Source: an uncultured Lachnospiraceae bacterium
Lineage (GTDB): Bacteria; Bacillota; Clostridia; Lachnospirales; Lachnospiraceae
NCBI GenBank assembly: GCA_946626215.1
Contig: CAMOUD010000005.1
Coordinates: 1 to 40,148 of the forward strand
Direction of reading: 5' to 3'
DNA length: 40,148 bases
Part shown: positions 17,377 through 27,341 of the stretch, one piece after another
How positions within the stretch are numbered: the first letter of the stretch is position 1
Layout of the letters: each line of letters opens with the position of its first letter
Made by a program: the position numbers and the translations under genes
The notes under the pieces: model-generated
Told to the model about the DNA's origin: nothing
What the model saw: the letters and a program-made list of their open reading frames with translations, nothing else
The model's database searches: none

Positions 17377-17429
17377 GTCCCGGATTTCCATAAACTTCTT
17401 ACAAAAAACGGTCTCTCTTCTTTCTTCCT

Positions 17430-18263
17430 TTATGGATTTTGCCCATAGGTCCGGGCCCGGACGGCCAGAAGGGCCCCGGAGAGGGCAAAGACAGAAAGGA
17501 AGGCCGTCATCCAGACCGGTCCCGCCGCCAGGGGAAGGAGGCCCGCCGCCTGGAGGGCCAGGGGCAGGAGGTTGGAAAGGCCGTGGAGGAGCCAGGGCAG
17601 GCGGATGTCCGCGAAGACCTCATAGGCAGCCCCGAACAGGCAGCCCATGACCAGGGCGTAGAGGCCCTGGACCAGATCGGCATGGTAGAGGCCGAAGAGG
17701 AGGGCGGCGATCCCTATGGAAAGGGAGGCCGGAAAGGCCCTGCGCAGGCGGACCTGGAGGATCCCCCGGAAGAGGACCTCCTCCGCCAGAGGGGAAAAGA
17801 GACAGTAAAAGGCCAGGGCCGGCAGGAGGGAGGGACCGGCCCCCGTTCCCTCTCCTGTCATGAACCGGGAAAGCAGGCCGTTCAGGCCCAGGGACCCCGA
17901 GGCGGCCGCGGCCGTAAAGAGGACCAGGACAGCCGGGTCTCTTCTCTCCGGCCTTCCTCCCCCTTCCCCGAAGGCCCTGAGGCACTCCCTGCCCTGCCTG
18001 CGGACGGCCAGAAGGCCCCCCGCCATGGCGGCGGTCAGGACCAGGATCCTGAAAAGGCCCTCTCCGGAGGAGAGGAAGAGCCGGAGCTCCAGGGGGCCCC
18101 GGTCCGCCAGGGCGGCCAGGAGGGCCTCCAGAAGGCCCCGGATCAGGATATAGGGGACCAGATAGGCCGCGAAGCAGCCAAGGGCTCCTGTCAGGGCTTC
18201 CTTTTTTCTGTCAGGACTGGTATTATGCGGTGCTTTTTCGTGCATTTTGTACAATTTCGTCAT
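17430..18263 (-). CDS. CPBP family intramembrane metalloprotease
   Basis: A 277-aa polytopic membrane protein of the CPBP (Abi, Rce1-like) family. The metal-site motifs are visible: EEVLFR (161-166), the His in FGLYHAD (H194), and WLLHGLSN (H227). About seven hydrophobic segments are separated by short Arg-rich loops. CPBP proteins cleave prenylated or other peptides in the membrane, and some process bacteriocin-like peptides or give self-immunity; no such peptide gene is seen here. The gene is even richer in GC than its neighbours. The ATG at 18263 has only a weak AGG upstream; a second in-frame Met lies six residues later. It is divergent from lactate permease and shares a 151-base promoter region with it. 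Confidence 0.85.
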   Translation of the reverse strand: MTKLYKMHEKAPHNTSPDRKKEALTGALGCFAAYLVPYILIRGLLEALLAALADRGPLELRLFLSSGEGLFRILVLTAAMAGGLLAVRRQGRECLRAFGEGGGRPERRDPAVLVLFTAAAASGSLGLNGLLSRFMTGEGTGAGPSLLPALAFYCLFSPLAEEVLFRGILQVRLRRAFPASLSIGIAALLFGLYHADLVQGLYALVMGCLFGAAYEVFADIRLPWLLHGLSNLLPLALQAAGLLPLAAGPVWMTAFLSVFALSGALLAVRARTYGQNP

Positions 18264-18293
18264 ACATACCTGTTATATTCTATGATTATTTGC

Positions 18294-18299
18294 TATAAT
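18294..18299 (+). promoter_or_regulatory. extended -10 promoter of lactate permease
   Basis: TGCTATAAT gives a perfect -10 (18294-18299) with the TGn extension. No good -35 is found at 16-18 bases, which is tolerable for an extended -10. The leader to the ATG at 18415 is about 108 bases. Confidence 0.6.
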
Positions 18300-18310
18300 A
18301 GCCAAAGCTG

Positions 18311-18355
18311 GGGCTCTTGCATGAACCTTCGTAATCCGAGCCCTGCCGAAGCAGG
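18311..18355 (+). promoter_or_regulatory. mutually exclusive stem-loops in the lactate permease leader
   Basis: GGGCTC (18311-18316) can pair with GAGCCC (18338-18343). CCTGC (18342-18346) can instead pair with GCAGG (18351-18355) across a CGAA loop. The two stems share bases 18342-18343, so they compete at the margin. No U-run is seen, so a terminator is unlikely. Confidence 0.35.
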
Positions 18356-18414
18356 CAGCCGGTCCGGCCGCTCGCGGATCACCGTTCACTGTTATCATGT
18401 CCTTGGAGGTCAAC

Positions 18415-19953
18415 ATGATCAACTTTCTTTTAGCCCTTGTTCCTATCCTCTGGCTGATCATAGCCATGAGCCTTCTGAAATTCCCCGGCTACAGGGCCTG
18501 CTGCATCGCCCTGATCATAGCCGCTCTGGAAGGGACCCTTCTCTGGAAGCTGTCTCCCGTCCAGACCGCGACCGCGGCCCTGGAGGGCATCCTCAACGCC
18601 CTCTGGCCCATCTGCCTGGTCATCCTGGCAGCCCTTTTCATGTACAACCTGACCCTGGAGACCGGAGCCATGGAGACCATCAAAAAGATGCTGGGCTCCG
18701 TATCCGACGACCGCCGGATCCTGATGCTGATCATCGCCTGGGGCTTCGGCAACTTCATGGAAGGCATGGCGGGCTTCGGCACTGCCGTCGCCATTCCCGC
18801 CGGCATGCTGGTCGGCGTCGGCTTTGACCCCATCCTGGCGGTCACGGCCTGCCTGGTCATCAATTCCACACCCACCGTCTTCGGCAGCGTGGGCGTCCCG
18901 GCTGTGACCATGGTCGGCATCACGGGACTGGATACCCTGACCTTTACCACCTACGCCTCCCTGATCCAGATCGTCCTGACCTTCCTGTCGCCCTTCCTGG
19001 CCGTGGCCATCATCGGCGGGGGAATGAAGGCCCTGAAGGGGCTCATTCCCTTCACCCTGATCGCGTCCCTGTCCTTCTGCGTTCCCCAGGTGATCGCCGC
19101 CATGTTCATCGGCGCCGAGCTTCCCAACATCCTGGGCTCCGTCATCAGCATGGCCTGCATGGTCCTGGCCGCCCGGTTCCTGCCCGTCAGGACCGATCCG
19201 GAATTCAAGATCCCGCCCTCCAGAGGCGATGACGCGGTCCTGGACCTGAATACGGGGCTCCGGGCCTGGGCCCCCTTTATCCTGACCTTTGTCCTCCTTC
19301 TTGTGACCTCCAAGCTGGTCCCCTTCATCAACGGGCCCACGGCGGCCATCAAGTCCACTCTTCAGGTCTACGCGGGTGAGAATCCCGGGACCCTGACCTT
19401 CTACTGGTTCAATACGCCCGGCATCCTGATCCTGATCGCTGCCTTCATCGGCGGCACCATCCAGGGGGCGTCACCGGCCAGGATGGGAGCCGTCCTGAAA
19501 AAGACCTTCCTGAACAACATCAAGACCTTCGTGACCGTCTGCAGCGTCCTGGCCATCGCCAAGATCATGGGCTACAGCGGCATGATCGGCGATATCGCCG
19601 CCGTCCTGGTGGCTGTGACAGGCTCCTTCTTCCCGCTCTTCTCCCCTCTGATCGGCGTCATCGGCGGCTTCGTCACGGGATCCGGCACCTCCACGGCCGT
19701 CCTCTTCGGCGGCCTCCAGCAGCAGACGGCCCAGGCCATCGGGGCCAACGCCGCCTGGCTCTGCGCCGCCAATGAGATGGGCGGCGGCATCGGAAAGATG
19801 ATCTGCCCCCAGTCCATCGCCATCGGCTGCGCGGCTGTCGGTCTTATGGGCCAGGAAAGCAAGATCCTGAGCCGGGTCTTCGTCTACGTCCTTCTCTATG
19901 CCGTCATCGGCGGCCTGATCTGCTTCTTCGTCCCTGTCCTGGGACTGGTCTGA
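18415..19953 (+). CDS. lctP: L-lactate permease
   Basis: A 512-aa secondary transporter of the LctP family that moves lactate (or glycolate) with protons across the inner membrane. The frame could start at 18397, but GGAGG at 18405-18409 lies 5 bases before the ATG at 18415 (MINFLLALVPILW), which is chosen. About 12-14 hydrophobic segments run the whole length. Family hallmarks include NFMEGMAGFGTAVAIPAGML, NSTPTVFGSVGVPAVTM, and a C-terminal GGFVTGSGTSTAVLFGGLQ with NEMGGGIGKMICPQSIAI. No lactate dehydrogenase gene is adjacent. It is convergent with addA across only 15 bases and no bidirectional terminator is visible there. Confidence 0.95.
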   Translation: MINFLLALVPILWLIIAMSLLKFPGYRACCIALIIAALEGTLLWKLSPVQTATAALEGILNALWPICLVILAALFMYNLTLETGAMETIKKMLGSVSDDRRILMLIIAWGFGNFMEGMAGFGTAVAIPAGMLVGVGFDPILAVTACLVINSTPTVFGSVGVPAVTMVGITGLDTLTFTTYASLIQIVLTFLSPFLAVAIIGGGMKALKGLIPFTLIASLSFCVPQVIAAMFIGAELPNILGSVISMACMVLAARFLPVRTDPEFKIPPSRGDDAVLDLNTGLRAWAPFILTFVLLLVTSKLVPFINGPTAAIKSTLQVYAGENPGTLTFYWFNTPGILILIAAFIGGTIQGASPARMGAVLKKTFLNNIKTFVTVCSVLAIAKIMGYSGMIGDIAAVLVAVTGSFFPLFSPLIGVIGGFVTGSGTSTAVLFGGLQQQTAQAIGANAAWLCAANEMGGGIGKMICPQSIAIGCAAVGLMGQESKILSRVFVYVLLYAVIGGLICFFVPVLGLV

Positions 19954-19968
19954 TTCCCTGCCCCGGCC

Positions 19969-22900
19969 TCAGAGCCTGACCTCTGACCGGAGAGCAAAGG
20001 AATAAAACATATACTCGCTGACTTCTTTATGAAGGATCTGCCGCAGGGCCCTCCCGTAATATACGAGCTGGGCCCTGTATCTTTTTATCAGCTCTTCGCC
20101 GGAGGAGACCCTGTCCGTCTTATAATCCACGATCACGACCCGGCCATCCTCCTCGAACCAGGCGTCGATGATGCCCTGGACCATGATGGTCTCGGAGGAA
20201 GGGAAGGCAGGGTCCAGGTCCGAGGCCGGCACGCCCAGGACAAAGGGAGACTCCCGGTGAAGAAGGCCCTTCCGGGCCGCCCTGGCCATCCTCCGGCCAA
20301 GGGGAGACTCCAGGAAGTCCCGGATCCCTTCGGCCCTGACCAGGCCTTCGAAGGAGGGCTCCATCTTTCCGGACTCCTCCAGGGACCTGATAAAGGCTTC
20401 CAGGTCTTCCAGGCTCCCTCTTCCGTCACCGAACCGGTCGTAGTCCATGAGCTCCAGGACCCGGTGGACGGCGGATCCGTAGCCGGTGCCGGAGGGCCCT
20501 CCTTCTCCGGGTTCCTTCATGAAGTCCGGCAGGCAGGGAACGGGTTCCTTTTCAGGGAACAGCTCATGGGCCCCTTCGCCCGGTCCGCCCTCCCTGCCGG
20601 CGGCGCTCATCTCCTCCTCCCTGGCCCTGTTCTTGACGGCCGAGACCGAGGTCCTGACATAAAGCCCTGCCAGATCGGCGTGGGGATAGGCAAAGGACAG
20701 GCTCCGCTCGAGTTCCCGGACGGCCTCCTTGTCCGTCCAGTCCTCCTCTCCCTTCCCGGCCAGGCCGTCCAGCAGGACGGCCCTGAGGGACAGGGCCTCC
20801 TGGTCCCGCAGTTCCTGCAGAAGGGCGTCGGAGGTATCTCTCACCCGGACCCGGAAGGGGCCGTCCGCCTCCTGGTCCAGGAGGTCTTCCGCCTCCCGGT
20901 CCATGAGCAGGGCCCTGAGGACCAGCTGGAGATAGGTGCCGGACCGGCGGATCAGGGAGACAGGGAGGAAGCCCATTTCCCTGTAGCCCCGGATCAGGGC
21001 CTCCTGTCCCGCCAGACAGTCTCCGGCGTCCCTGACATAGCCGGTCAGGATCAGCTTTTCCATGGCCCTGGTCATGGCCACGTAAAGGACCCGGATCTCT
21101 TCGCCCAGGGCGTCCCTCCGGATCTTGTCGGCCACGCAGGCCGACCGGAAGGTCTCCGCCCGGACCCGCTTTTCCCCGTCCAGATAGGATACGCCCAGGC
21201 CCCAGTCCGTATCGCAGATGCAGTCCCCGGAGGCGTCCCGCATGTTGTACTTCTTGGCCAGGCCCGAGACAAAGCAGATGGGGAACTCCAGGCCCTTGCT
21301 CTTGTGGATGGTCATGATCCTGACCACGTCCGCGTTCTCATCCAGCATGCTGGCTTCGCCGAAGTCCACCTCTCTTTTGTGGATCTGGTCGATATAGCGG
21401 AGGAACTGGAAAAGGCCCGTATAGGAGGTCTTCTCAAAGGTCTGGGCCTGGGTCTCCAGGAAGCGGAGGTTGGCCAGACGCTGGCCTCCCCGGGGCAGGG
21501 CGGCCGTGTAGGCATAGTAGCCCGTCTCCTCGCAGATCTGGTGGAGGAGAGAAGGAACGGGCAGGAAGAGGGACCTCTCCCGCCACTTTTCCAGGAAGGC
21601 CATGAATCCGGCCAGCTTCCGGTCCGGCTCCTCTCCTTCCAGGGCGGCCATGACGGCCTCATGGAAGGGCCCTTCGGGATGGTCCGCCCGGACCCTTGCC
21701 AGTTCCTCCAGGCTCATGCCTCCGAAATACCCGGACAGGGCCCCGTAGAGAGGGATGTCCTGCCTGGGATTGTCCATGACCCTGAGGAGCTGCAGGAGCT
21801 CCCTGACCTCTCTGGCCTGGAAATAGCCGGACCTGGCCTCCACGTGGACCGGGATATCCTGCTTTTCCAGGACCTCCCGGAACTCCTCGCTCCAGCCGGC
21901 GGCGGTCCTGAGAAGGATGACCATGTCGCTGTAGCGGCAGGGCCTCAGCTCTCCCGTTTCCCTGTCCCGGACCCGGAAGGACCCGTGCATCTCCCGGATC
22001 CTGGCCGCCACGGCCAGGGCCTCCGCCTGGCGGGGGCCCGCTTTCCCGGGGGGCACCTCCTCTTCCTCTTCTTCTGTCTCCTCCTCCGGAGTCCCGTTCA
22101 CCAGGAGGAGCTCAGGCCGGTAGTCGTCTCCCCCCTCCGGATAGGGCATGCCGTGCTTGAGGGAAGCCTCCTCGTCATAGAGGACGCCTCCCACCTCGGG
22201 CACCATGATCCTTTCAAAGACGGCGTTGACGCCCTCCAGGACCTCCTTCCGGCTGCGGAAGTTCTTATCCAGGTCGATCCTCTCGTTCACGGGATCGCCC
22301 TGCTTATAGTAGCGGAGCTTGTCCATGAAGATCTCGGGCCTGGCCAGACGGAACCGGTAGATGGACTGCTTGACATCGCCCACCATGAAGCGGTTCCCGG
22401 GCTCAGCCGTGTCCTCTCTGGAAATGGTCCGGAGCAGGAGCTCCTGGACATCGTTGGAGTCCTGGTACTCATCGATCAGGATCTCGTCAAAATACCGCCT
22501 GTACTCCAGGGCGGCCGGCCGGACCCGGATCTCTCCGTCCGGTCCTTTCTCTGTCAGGATCTGAAGGGCGTAATGCTCCAGGTCCGAGAAGTCCATGACG
22601 CCCCGGTCCTTCTTCTCCCGGGCCAGAGTCTCCCGGTAGGCCAGGGTCAGGTCCACCAGAGTCCTGACGGGGCCTGCCGCCTTCTCCATCATGGCCAGGA
22701 CCAGGTCCGGGCTGGAGGAGGCCAGACGGGACGAGATCCTTCCCACCGCGTCCTTGGCCGCTCCCCGCATGCCCTTGATCAGGTCCCAGCGGTCCGGATC
22801 CAGGTCAGGAGCCTGGCGTTTGCCGGGCTTTGAGAACCTTTCAAAGGAGATGGAGGAAGCCTTTCTGACGGCCGTATAGACCATCTGGGCGTCCTCAGGG

Positions 22901-23760
22901 GCCATATATCCGGCCAGGGTGGAGATCCGCCTCCTGTCCCCTGCCGCCGCGAAGGCGACGGCAGGGTCCCGCAGGGGGGCCAGGATCCCTTCCCGTTCCG
23001 CCGTAAGGATGGATTCGGTCCGCTCGCCCGGGCCTCCGGGCAGGCTGCAGATCTCCAGGATGACCCCGTAGAAATCCGCCAGGTCCAGAAGCTCCTCCAG
23101 CATATCCAGGATGGCGGTCTGCATCCAGGGAGTCCCGAACAGGTCCATCTGGTCCAGGATGACATAATCCTCCCGCCTTTCCCTCAGCCAGTCCTCCGGC
23201 ATGGGGCGGGAGGAGGCCCTGGAGGACAGGTCGGAGATCATGGAAGCCAGCTCCCTGTCGTCTCCCCCGGGACAGAAATAGTCCGCGCAGGCCAGAAAGG
23301 CAGGGTCCTTTTCCTCATAGCAGCCCTCCAGGAACTTCTCCAGGACATCGGCTTCCAGGAGCTTTTCCTCCGTTTCATCCGCCAGCCGGGTGCCCGGATC
23401 CAGTCCGATCTCGCTGAAGTTGTTGCGGACCAGGAAGCTGCAGAAGCTGTCGATGGTCGTGATCTGGGCGTTGTGGAGAAGGGTCTCCTGGCGGACCAGG
23501 TGGGCGTTGCCCGGATCCTCCTCCAGCCTCTTTTCGATGGCCTGGGCGATCCTTTCCCGCATCTGGGCCGCCGCCGCCCGGGTGAAGGTCACCACCAGGA
23601 GCCTGTCGATGTCCAGGGGATGGTCTCCCTCCGAGATCATGCGGACGATCCTCTCCACCAGGACCGCGGTCTTGCCGCTTCCCGCGGCGGCCGAGACCAG
23701 GATGTTGCGGTCCCTGGCCTCCATGACCCTTTTCTGTTCCTTTGTATATTCAAACCCCAT
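19969..23760 (-). CDS. addA: ATP-dependent helicase/nuclease subunit A
   Basis: The helicase-nuclease subunit of AddAB, which resects double-strand breaks and degrades foreign linear DNA in Firmicutes. The 1263-aa length is normal. UvrD-type helicase motifs are in order: Walker A GSGKT (27-31), TFTRAAAAQMRERI, TTIDSFC, DEYQDSN (motif II), GDVKQSIYRFR (motif III), and TIHKSKGLEFP (motif V). The C-terminal nuclease domain carries GSAVHRVLELMD and the Asp/Glu-Lys site IIDAWFEEDGRVVIVDYKTD. It is 23 bases downstream of addB on the same strand. All catalytic motifs look intact. Confidence 0.97.
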   Translation of the reverse strand: MGFEYTKEQKRVMEARDRNILVSAAAGSGKTAVLVERIVRMISEGDHPLDIDRLLVVTFTRAAAAQMRERIAQAIEKRLEEDPGNAHLVRQETLLHNAQITTIDSFCSFLVRNNFSEIGLDPGTRLADETEEKLLEADVLEKFLEGCYEEKDPAFLACADYFCPGGDDRELASMISDLSSRASSRPMPEDWLRERREDYVILDQMDLFGTPWMQTAILDMLEELLDLADFYGVILEICSLPGGPGERTESILTAEREGILAPLRDPAVAFAAAGDRRRISTLAGYMAPEDAQMVYTAVRKASSISFERFSKPGKRQAPDLDPDRWDLIKGMRGAAKDAVGRISSRLASSSPDLVLAMMEKAAGPVRTLVDLTLAYRETLAREKKDRGVMDFSDLEHYALQILTEKGPDGEIRVRPAALEYRRYFDEILIDEYQDSNDVQELLLRTISREDTAEPGNRFMVGDVKQSIYRFRLARPEIFMDKLRYYKQGDPVNERIDLDKNFRSRKEVLEGVNAVFERIMVPEVGGVLYDEEASLKHGMPYPEGGDDYRPELLLVNGTPEEETEEEEEEVPPGKAGPRQAEALAVAARIREMHGSFRVRDRETGELRPCRYSDMVILLRTAAGWSEEFREVLEKQDIPVHVEARSGYFQAREVRELLQLLRVMDNPRQDIPLYGALSGYFGGMSLEELARVRADHPEGPFHEAVMAALEGEEPDRKLAGFMAFLEKWRERSLFLPVPSLLHQICEETGYYAYTAALPRGGQRLANLRFLETQAQTFEKTSYTGLFQFLRYIDQIHKREVDFGEASMLDENADVVRIMTIHKSKGLEFPICFVSGLAKKYNMRDASGDCICDTDWGLGVSYLDGEKRVRAETFRSACVADKIRRDALGEEIRVLYVAMTRAMEKLILTGYVRDAGDCLAGQEALIRGYREMGFLPVSLIRRSGTYLQLVLRALLMDREAEDLLDQEADGPFRVRVRDTSDALLQELRDQEALSLRAVLLDGLAGKGEEDWTDKEAVRELERSLSFAYPHADLAGLYVRTSVSAVKNRAREEEMSAAGREGGPGEGAHELFPEKEPVPCLPDFMKEPGEGGPSGTGYGSAVHRVLELMDYDRFGDGRGSLEDLEAFIRSLEESGKMEPSFEGLVRAEGIRDFLESPLGRRMARAARKGLLHRESPFVLGVPASDLDPAFPSSETIMVQGIIDAWFEEDGRVVIVDYKTDRVSSGEELIKRYRAQLVYYGRALRQILHKEVSEYMFYSFALRSEVRL

Positions 23761-23783
23761 GTGTATTCAACCTCGTATAGTAG

Positions 23784-26700
23784 TCAGTCCTCTCTGTAGC
23801 TGCAGCCCGGGATCGTGGGATCGAAGACGCAGGCTTTCGCGTAGGGACAGTAGGTGCAGGCCAGGGTCCGCTTGTCGATCCTGGCCGGATTGGCCCGGGA
23901 AGCTCCCTTCAGGATCTCTTCCGCCAGGGCGACCATGGTCTCCCGGACCTGGTCCGCCATGGCCTGGTATTCCTCCCGGGTATAGGTATAGCTCTCCCGG
24001 AAGGCGCCGCCCGCCAGCCTGGTGACCCGGATGACGTCCGAATTCCTGTCAAAGGCGGCGTCCAGCCTCAGGACCGTGTCCAGCTCCGCCAGGACCATGC
24101 CGGTGGGCCGGAGTTCCTCCAGGATCTTCCCCGGGTTCTCTCCGGGCAGGTCATCCGAGGACGGCCCGGCTGGGACCATGGGGTCCTTCATCCGGTAATA
24201 GAGCATGGCCGCCGGCAGGATCTCCTTGCCGGGCTTCTCCCGGCCCAGGAATTCCCGCATGGCCTCCATGTAGGTGATCAGCTGGAGCTGGAGGCCCCGT
24301 CTGACCTTGTCCCGGTCCAGGTCCAGAAGACCGGACTTGTAATCCAGGATCTTGACATAGACCCGGCCCTCCTCTTCGGCCAGGTCCACCCGGTCGATCC
24401 GGCCCCGGAGCTCCAGGCTTCCTCCTTCCAGCTCATAGGTCAGGCCCGGCACCCCCCTCTCTCCGAAGGAGAGCTCGGACCCGTAGAAGGTGAAGGATCC
24501 CTTGCGGATCTGGTACTGGAGGGCCATGACGGTCCTGGTGAGGATCCGCTCCATCCGGCCCACGCCGGCGCTGGACCTCTCCGTGGTATAGACCAGGCGG
24601 TCCCGGTAGGTGTTGACCTCCTGGAAGAGGGCCTCCCGGACCAGGGCCCTGGCCTGGTCCGGGGTAAAGTCCGTCCAGGTCAGGCCCTCCCGGCCCAGCA
24701 GGGCCGTAAAGCGCTGGAGGCTCTCATGAAGGATGGAGCCCGTATCCCTGGACTCCACCTGGCGCTCCCTCCTCTCCTGGAGGGAAAGGCCGTAGCGGAG
24801 GAACTGCCGCAGCATGCACTGGGACGCCAGTTCCAGCCGGGAGACAGAGCCCCGGATCCTGGTCCCGTAAAGGCGCCCGGCCGTTTCGGGCCGTATGGAT
24901 TCCGGATGGTAATGGATAAAGGCAGCCTCCCGCAGGCGTACCAGGTCCCTGGCCAGGGTCCCGCCCCGGGACAGGAGGAAGCCGTAGAGGCTCATGAAGG
25001 CCTCCGTCTCCGCGGGGTCCCTGTCCATGCTGCCGGAGGCGTAGTCCCTGAGGCAGCCGGCCATCAGGTCCATGGAATCGCTCCTGCCCGTCAGGCGAGA
25101 GGCCGGAGGCTGGGCCTCGGGCAGTTCGACCTCAGCCAGGGGGAAGAGGCGGCGGATCTCCCGGACCATGAAGGAGGGGCGGAGGCTCCCGCCCTCCCGG
25201 CTGGTCCTGGAAAAGGACAGGATCAGACTGGTCCTGGGCTTGGTCATGTTCAGATAGAGGTAGAGCCTCTGGATATACATCTGCTGCCGGGGCGTAGGCG
25301 AGAGCTCGGTCCCGGCCCCCAGGAGGAATTCCCTGTCCAGGTCGGACAGGAGGCCGCCTCTGGAGGCCGCCCTGGGGATGATCCCGTCGTTGAGGCCGGC
25401 AAAAAAGACAACCCGGACCTCGGACAGCCGGGTCCTTTCGATATCTCCGCAGAGGACCCGGTCCGCCAGCTGGGGCAGGGTCCCCAGGCGGATCTCATCC
25501 AGGCCCGTCTCCACCAGCTCCAGATAATCCCTGGCAGAGATCTTCTCAGGGCCCGCCAGGCTGTAGAGCTGGTCCAGGAGCCGCATCAGGGACCGGTAGA
25601 TCTGTTCGTATTCCAGCTGCCTCTCCGTATCGCCCTCCGCTTCGAAGGCCGCTGCCAGGAGAGCCATCCGGTTCTCGGCCTCCAGGCCGGTGACAAAGTC
25701 ATAGAGGGCCCTGGTCCTTTCCGCCACGGTCATGGGGGCCCTGCGCGCCTCTCCGGGCACCAGGTCAAAGAGGGGGGAAAGCTCCCGGATCAGGCGGAGG
25801 CGCAGGGGCTCCGTATCCGCGTCGAAGGGGTCCTTCCAGTGCTTCCTGGCCCGGATCCCCTTCTCCAGGCAATAGTTCTCCAGCCGGTCTGTCTCCTCTC
25901 TGGTCAGAGTGGACAGGCCGGTCCTCAGATAGCGGAAGATGGATTCATAGTCATAGCCCCGGACCGGAATGGCCAGGGCCGCCCGGACGCCGGCGGAAAG
26001 GGGATTATGCCGGATATCCCGGTTCCTGTCGATGTAGACGGGGACCTCGTAGAGCCGACAGCAGCGGTCCATCAGGTCTCCGTAGGTCTCCAGGTCGCCG
26101 GATACCACGGCAAAGTCCCTGTAGGCGTATCCCTGGTCCCGGACCATGCGCCGGATGGTGATGAGGATCTGGGCCACCTCCTGGTCGGGCGTGGAGGCCG
26201 CGAAGATCCGGAGGGCCCCTCCGGGCTCCTTTTCATAGGCCCCGCGGGAGCCATGAGGCCGGAAGAGGTTCTTTTCCAGATGGGCCAGGACGGGACTGGC
26301 CGAAAAGCGGGCCCTGTCGGGCCGGTCCAGGTACAGGTCCTCGCCCCGGGGGATCCGCCCTGCCTCTGCCAGGCTCTGGATCCGCAGGGCCGTCTTCCGG
26401 CTCAGGTAAAAGAGGTGCTGCTCACTGCCGGGATCTCCGGTCCGGAAGAACTCCTTCGGGCCGGGGCCTCCGTCGGGGGCCAGGGTCAGGCAGAAGATGA
26501 CCTCCCGGGCCCGGGCCATCAGGGCGGACAGGACCCGGTTCTGGACCGGGGTAAAGCCCGTAAAGCCGTCCAGGACAATGACTGCCCTCCGGATCAGGTC
26601 AGAGGAGGGAATGGCGCCTGCCAGCAGGTCCATGGTCTCCTCCGCCGTGGCGTACCGGCCCCTGCGGGCCTCCTCAAAGGCCCCATACAGGACCTTCATG

Positions 26701-27191
26701 TCCGTCAGCCTGGCGGCCAGGGCCTTCTGGCCTCCCTTCCGGGCGTAGTCTGTCAGGGCGTCGATCTCCTCCTCCCGGATCCCGTACTGCTTGAATTCCG
26801 AGATGACAGACTTGATCTCCTCGATCATGCCCGGGCGGCCGATGGCCCCTCCCAGGACCCGGAGACTGTCCCGGCAGGATGCCGCGACCCGTCTCAGGAT
26901 CAGGCTCTTGCCGGTATCGTCCAGGACCGGAGCCCTGGCAGGGCCGGTCTCTCCCTCCAGCCGGTAGGCCAGCCGGCCGAAGCTGAGGACTTCTATGTTC
27001 ATGATGCCCCGGGAGGGGTTCTCCTCCACCAGCTCCTTCTGGGTCTGCATGGAGAACTGCTCGGGCACCAGGACCAGGTATAGGGTGTCCTCCCCGGCCG
27101 CCAGGGACCTTTCGGCCCTCTCTATGATCTCCTGATGGATCCGTACGCTCTTGCCGGATCCGGACGCGCCAAAACAAAAACGATAAGACAT
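23784..27191 (-). CDS. addB: ATP-dependent nuclease subunit B
   Basis: The partner of AddA, with an inactivated helicase-like fold and a second nuclease. The start at 27191 (MSYRFCFGASGSGKS) is chosen because AAGGCGG lies upstream; an in-frame ATG 33 bases earlier lacks a good site. This gives 1135 aa. Walker A is GASGSGKS (8-15). The nuclease centre is GRIDRVDLAEEEGR followed by KILDYKSG. Iron-sulfur ligands are visible as one Cys in SQCMLRQFLRYGL and three in the C-terminal ACTYCPYAKACVFD. The gene precedes addA, as is usual in Firmicutes. Confidence 0.96.
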   Translation of the reverse strand: MSYRFCFGASGSGKSVRIHQEIIERAERSLAAGEDTLYLVLVPEQFSMQTQKELVEENPSRGIMNIEVLSFGRLAYRLEGETGPARAPVLDDTGKSLILRRVAASCRDSLRVLGGAIGRPGMIEEIKSVISEFKQYGIREEEIDALTDYARKGGQKALAARLTDMKVLYGAFEEARRGRYATAEETMDLLAGAIPSSDLIRRAVIVLDGFTGFTPVQNRVLSALMARAREVIFCLTLAPDGGPGPKEFFRTGDPGSEQHLFYLSRKTALRIQSLAEAGRIPRGEDLYLDRPDRARFSASPVLAHLEKNLFRPHGSRGAYEKEPGGALRIFAASTPDQEVAQILITIRRMVRDQGYAYRDFAVVSGDLETYGDLMDRCCRLYEVPVYIDRNRDIRHNPLSAGVRAALAIPVRGYDYESIFRYLRTGLSTLTREETDRLENYCLEKGIRARKHWKDPFDADTEPLRLRLIRELSPLFDLVPGEARRAPMTVAERTRALYDFVTGLEAENRMALLAAAFEAEGDTERQLEYEQIYRSLMRLLDQLYSLAGPEKISARDYLELVETGLDEIRLGTLPQLADRVLCGDIERTRLSEVRVVFFAGLNDGIIPRAASRGGLLSDLDREFLLGAGTELSPTPRQQMYIQRLYLYLNMTKPRTSLILSFSRTSREGGSLRPSFMVREIRRLFPLAEVELPEAQPPASRLTGRSDSMDLMAGCLRDYASGSMDRDPAETEAFMSLYGFLLSRGGTLARDLVRLREAAFIHYHPESIRPETAGRLYGTRIRGSVSRLELASQCMLRQFLRYGLSLQERRERQVESRDTGSILHESLQRFTALLGREGLTWTDFTPDQARALVREALFQEVNTYRDRLVYTTERSSAGVGRMERILTRTVMALQYQIRKGSFTFYGSELSFGERGVPGLTYELEGGSLELRGRIDRVDLAEEEGRVYVKILDYKSGLLDLDRDKVRRGLQLQLITYMEAMREFLGREKPGKEILPAAMLYYRMKDPMVPAGPSSDDLPGENPGKILEELRPTGMVLAELDTVLRLDAAFDRNSDVIRVTRLAGGAFRESYTYTREEYQAMADQVRETMVALAEEILKGASRANPARIDKRTLACTYCPYAKACVFDPTIPGCSYRED

Positions 27192-27230
27192 GATGCCGCC
27201 TTTCCAAAAATGCCGATCTGTCATCCTAAC

Positions 27231-27239
27231 AGTATAGCA
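27231..27239 (-). promoter_or_regulatory. extended -10 promoter of addBA
   Basis: On the minus strand TGCTATACT provides a -10 (27231-27236) with a TGn extension, about 40 bases before the addB start. The -35 region is poor. Confidence 0.5.
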
Positions 27240-27263
27240 TAAAGAAGAGGCCGGAGGACAGAA

Positions 27264-27294
27264 AGGGGCGCCCCGGCAAAACCGGAGCGCCCCT
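27264..27294 (-). terminator. GC-rich terminator hairpin after uraA
   Basis: AGGGGCGC (27264-27271) pairs with GCGCCCCT (27287-27294), and CCGG with CCGG inside, around a CAAAA loop. On the minus strand it is followed by TTCTGTCC, a weak U-run. It lies between uraA and the addBA promoter. Confidence 0.65.
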
Positions 27295-27341
27295 GGGGCT
27301 TCAGGACTGACGGGCAGTCCTCTGATTCACTTGTTCAGGCT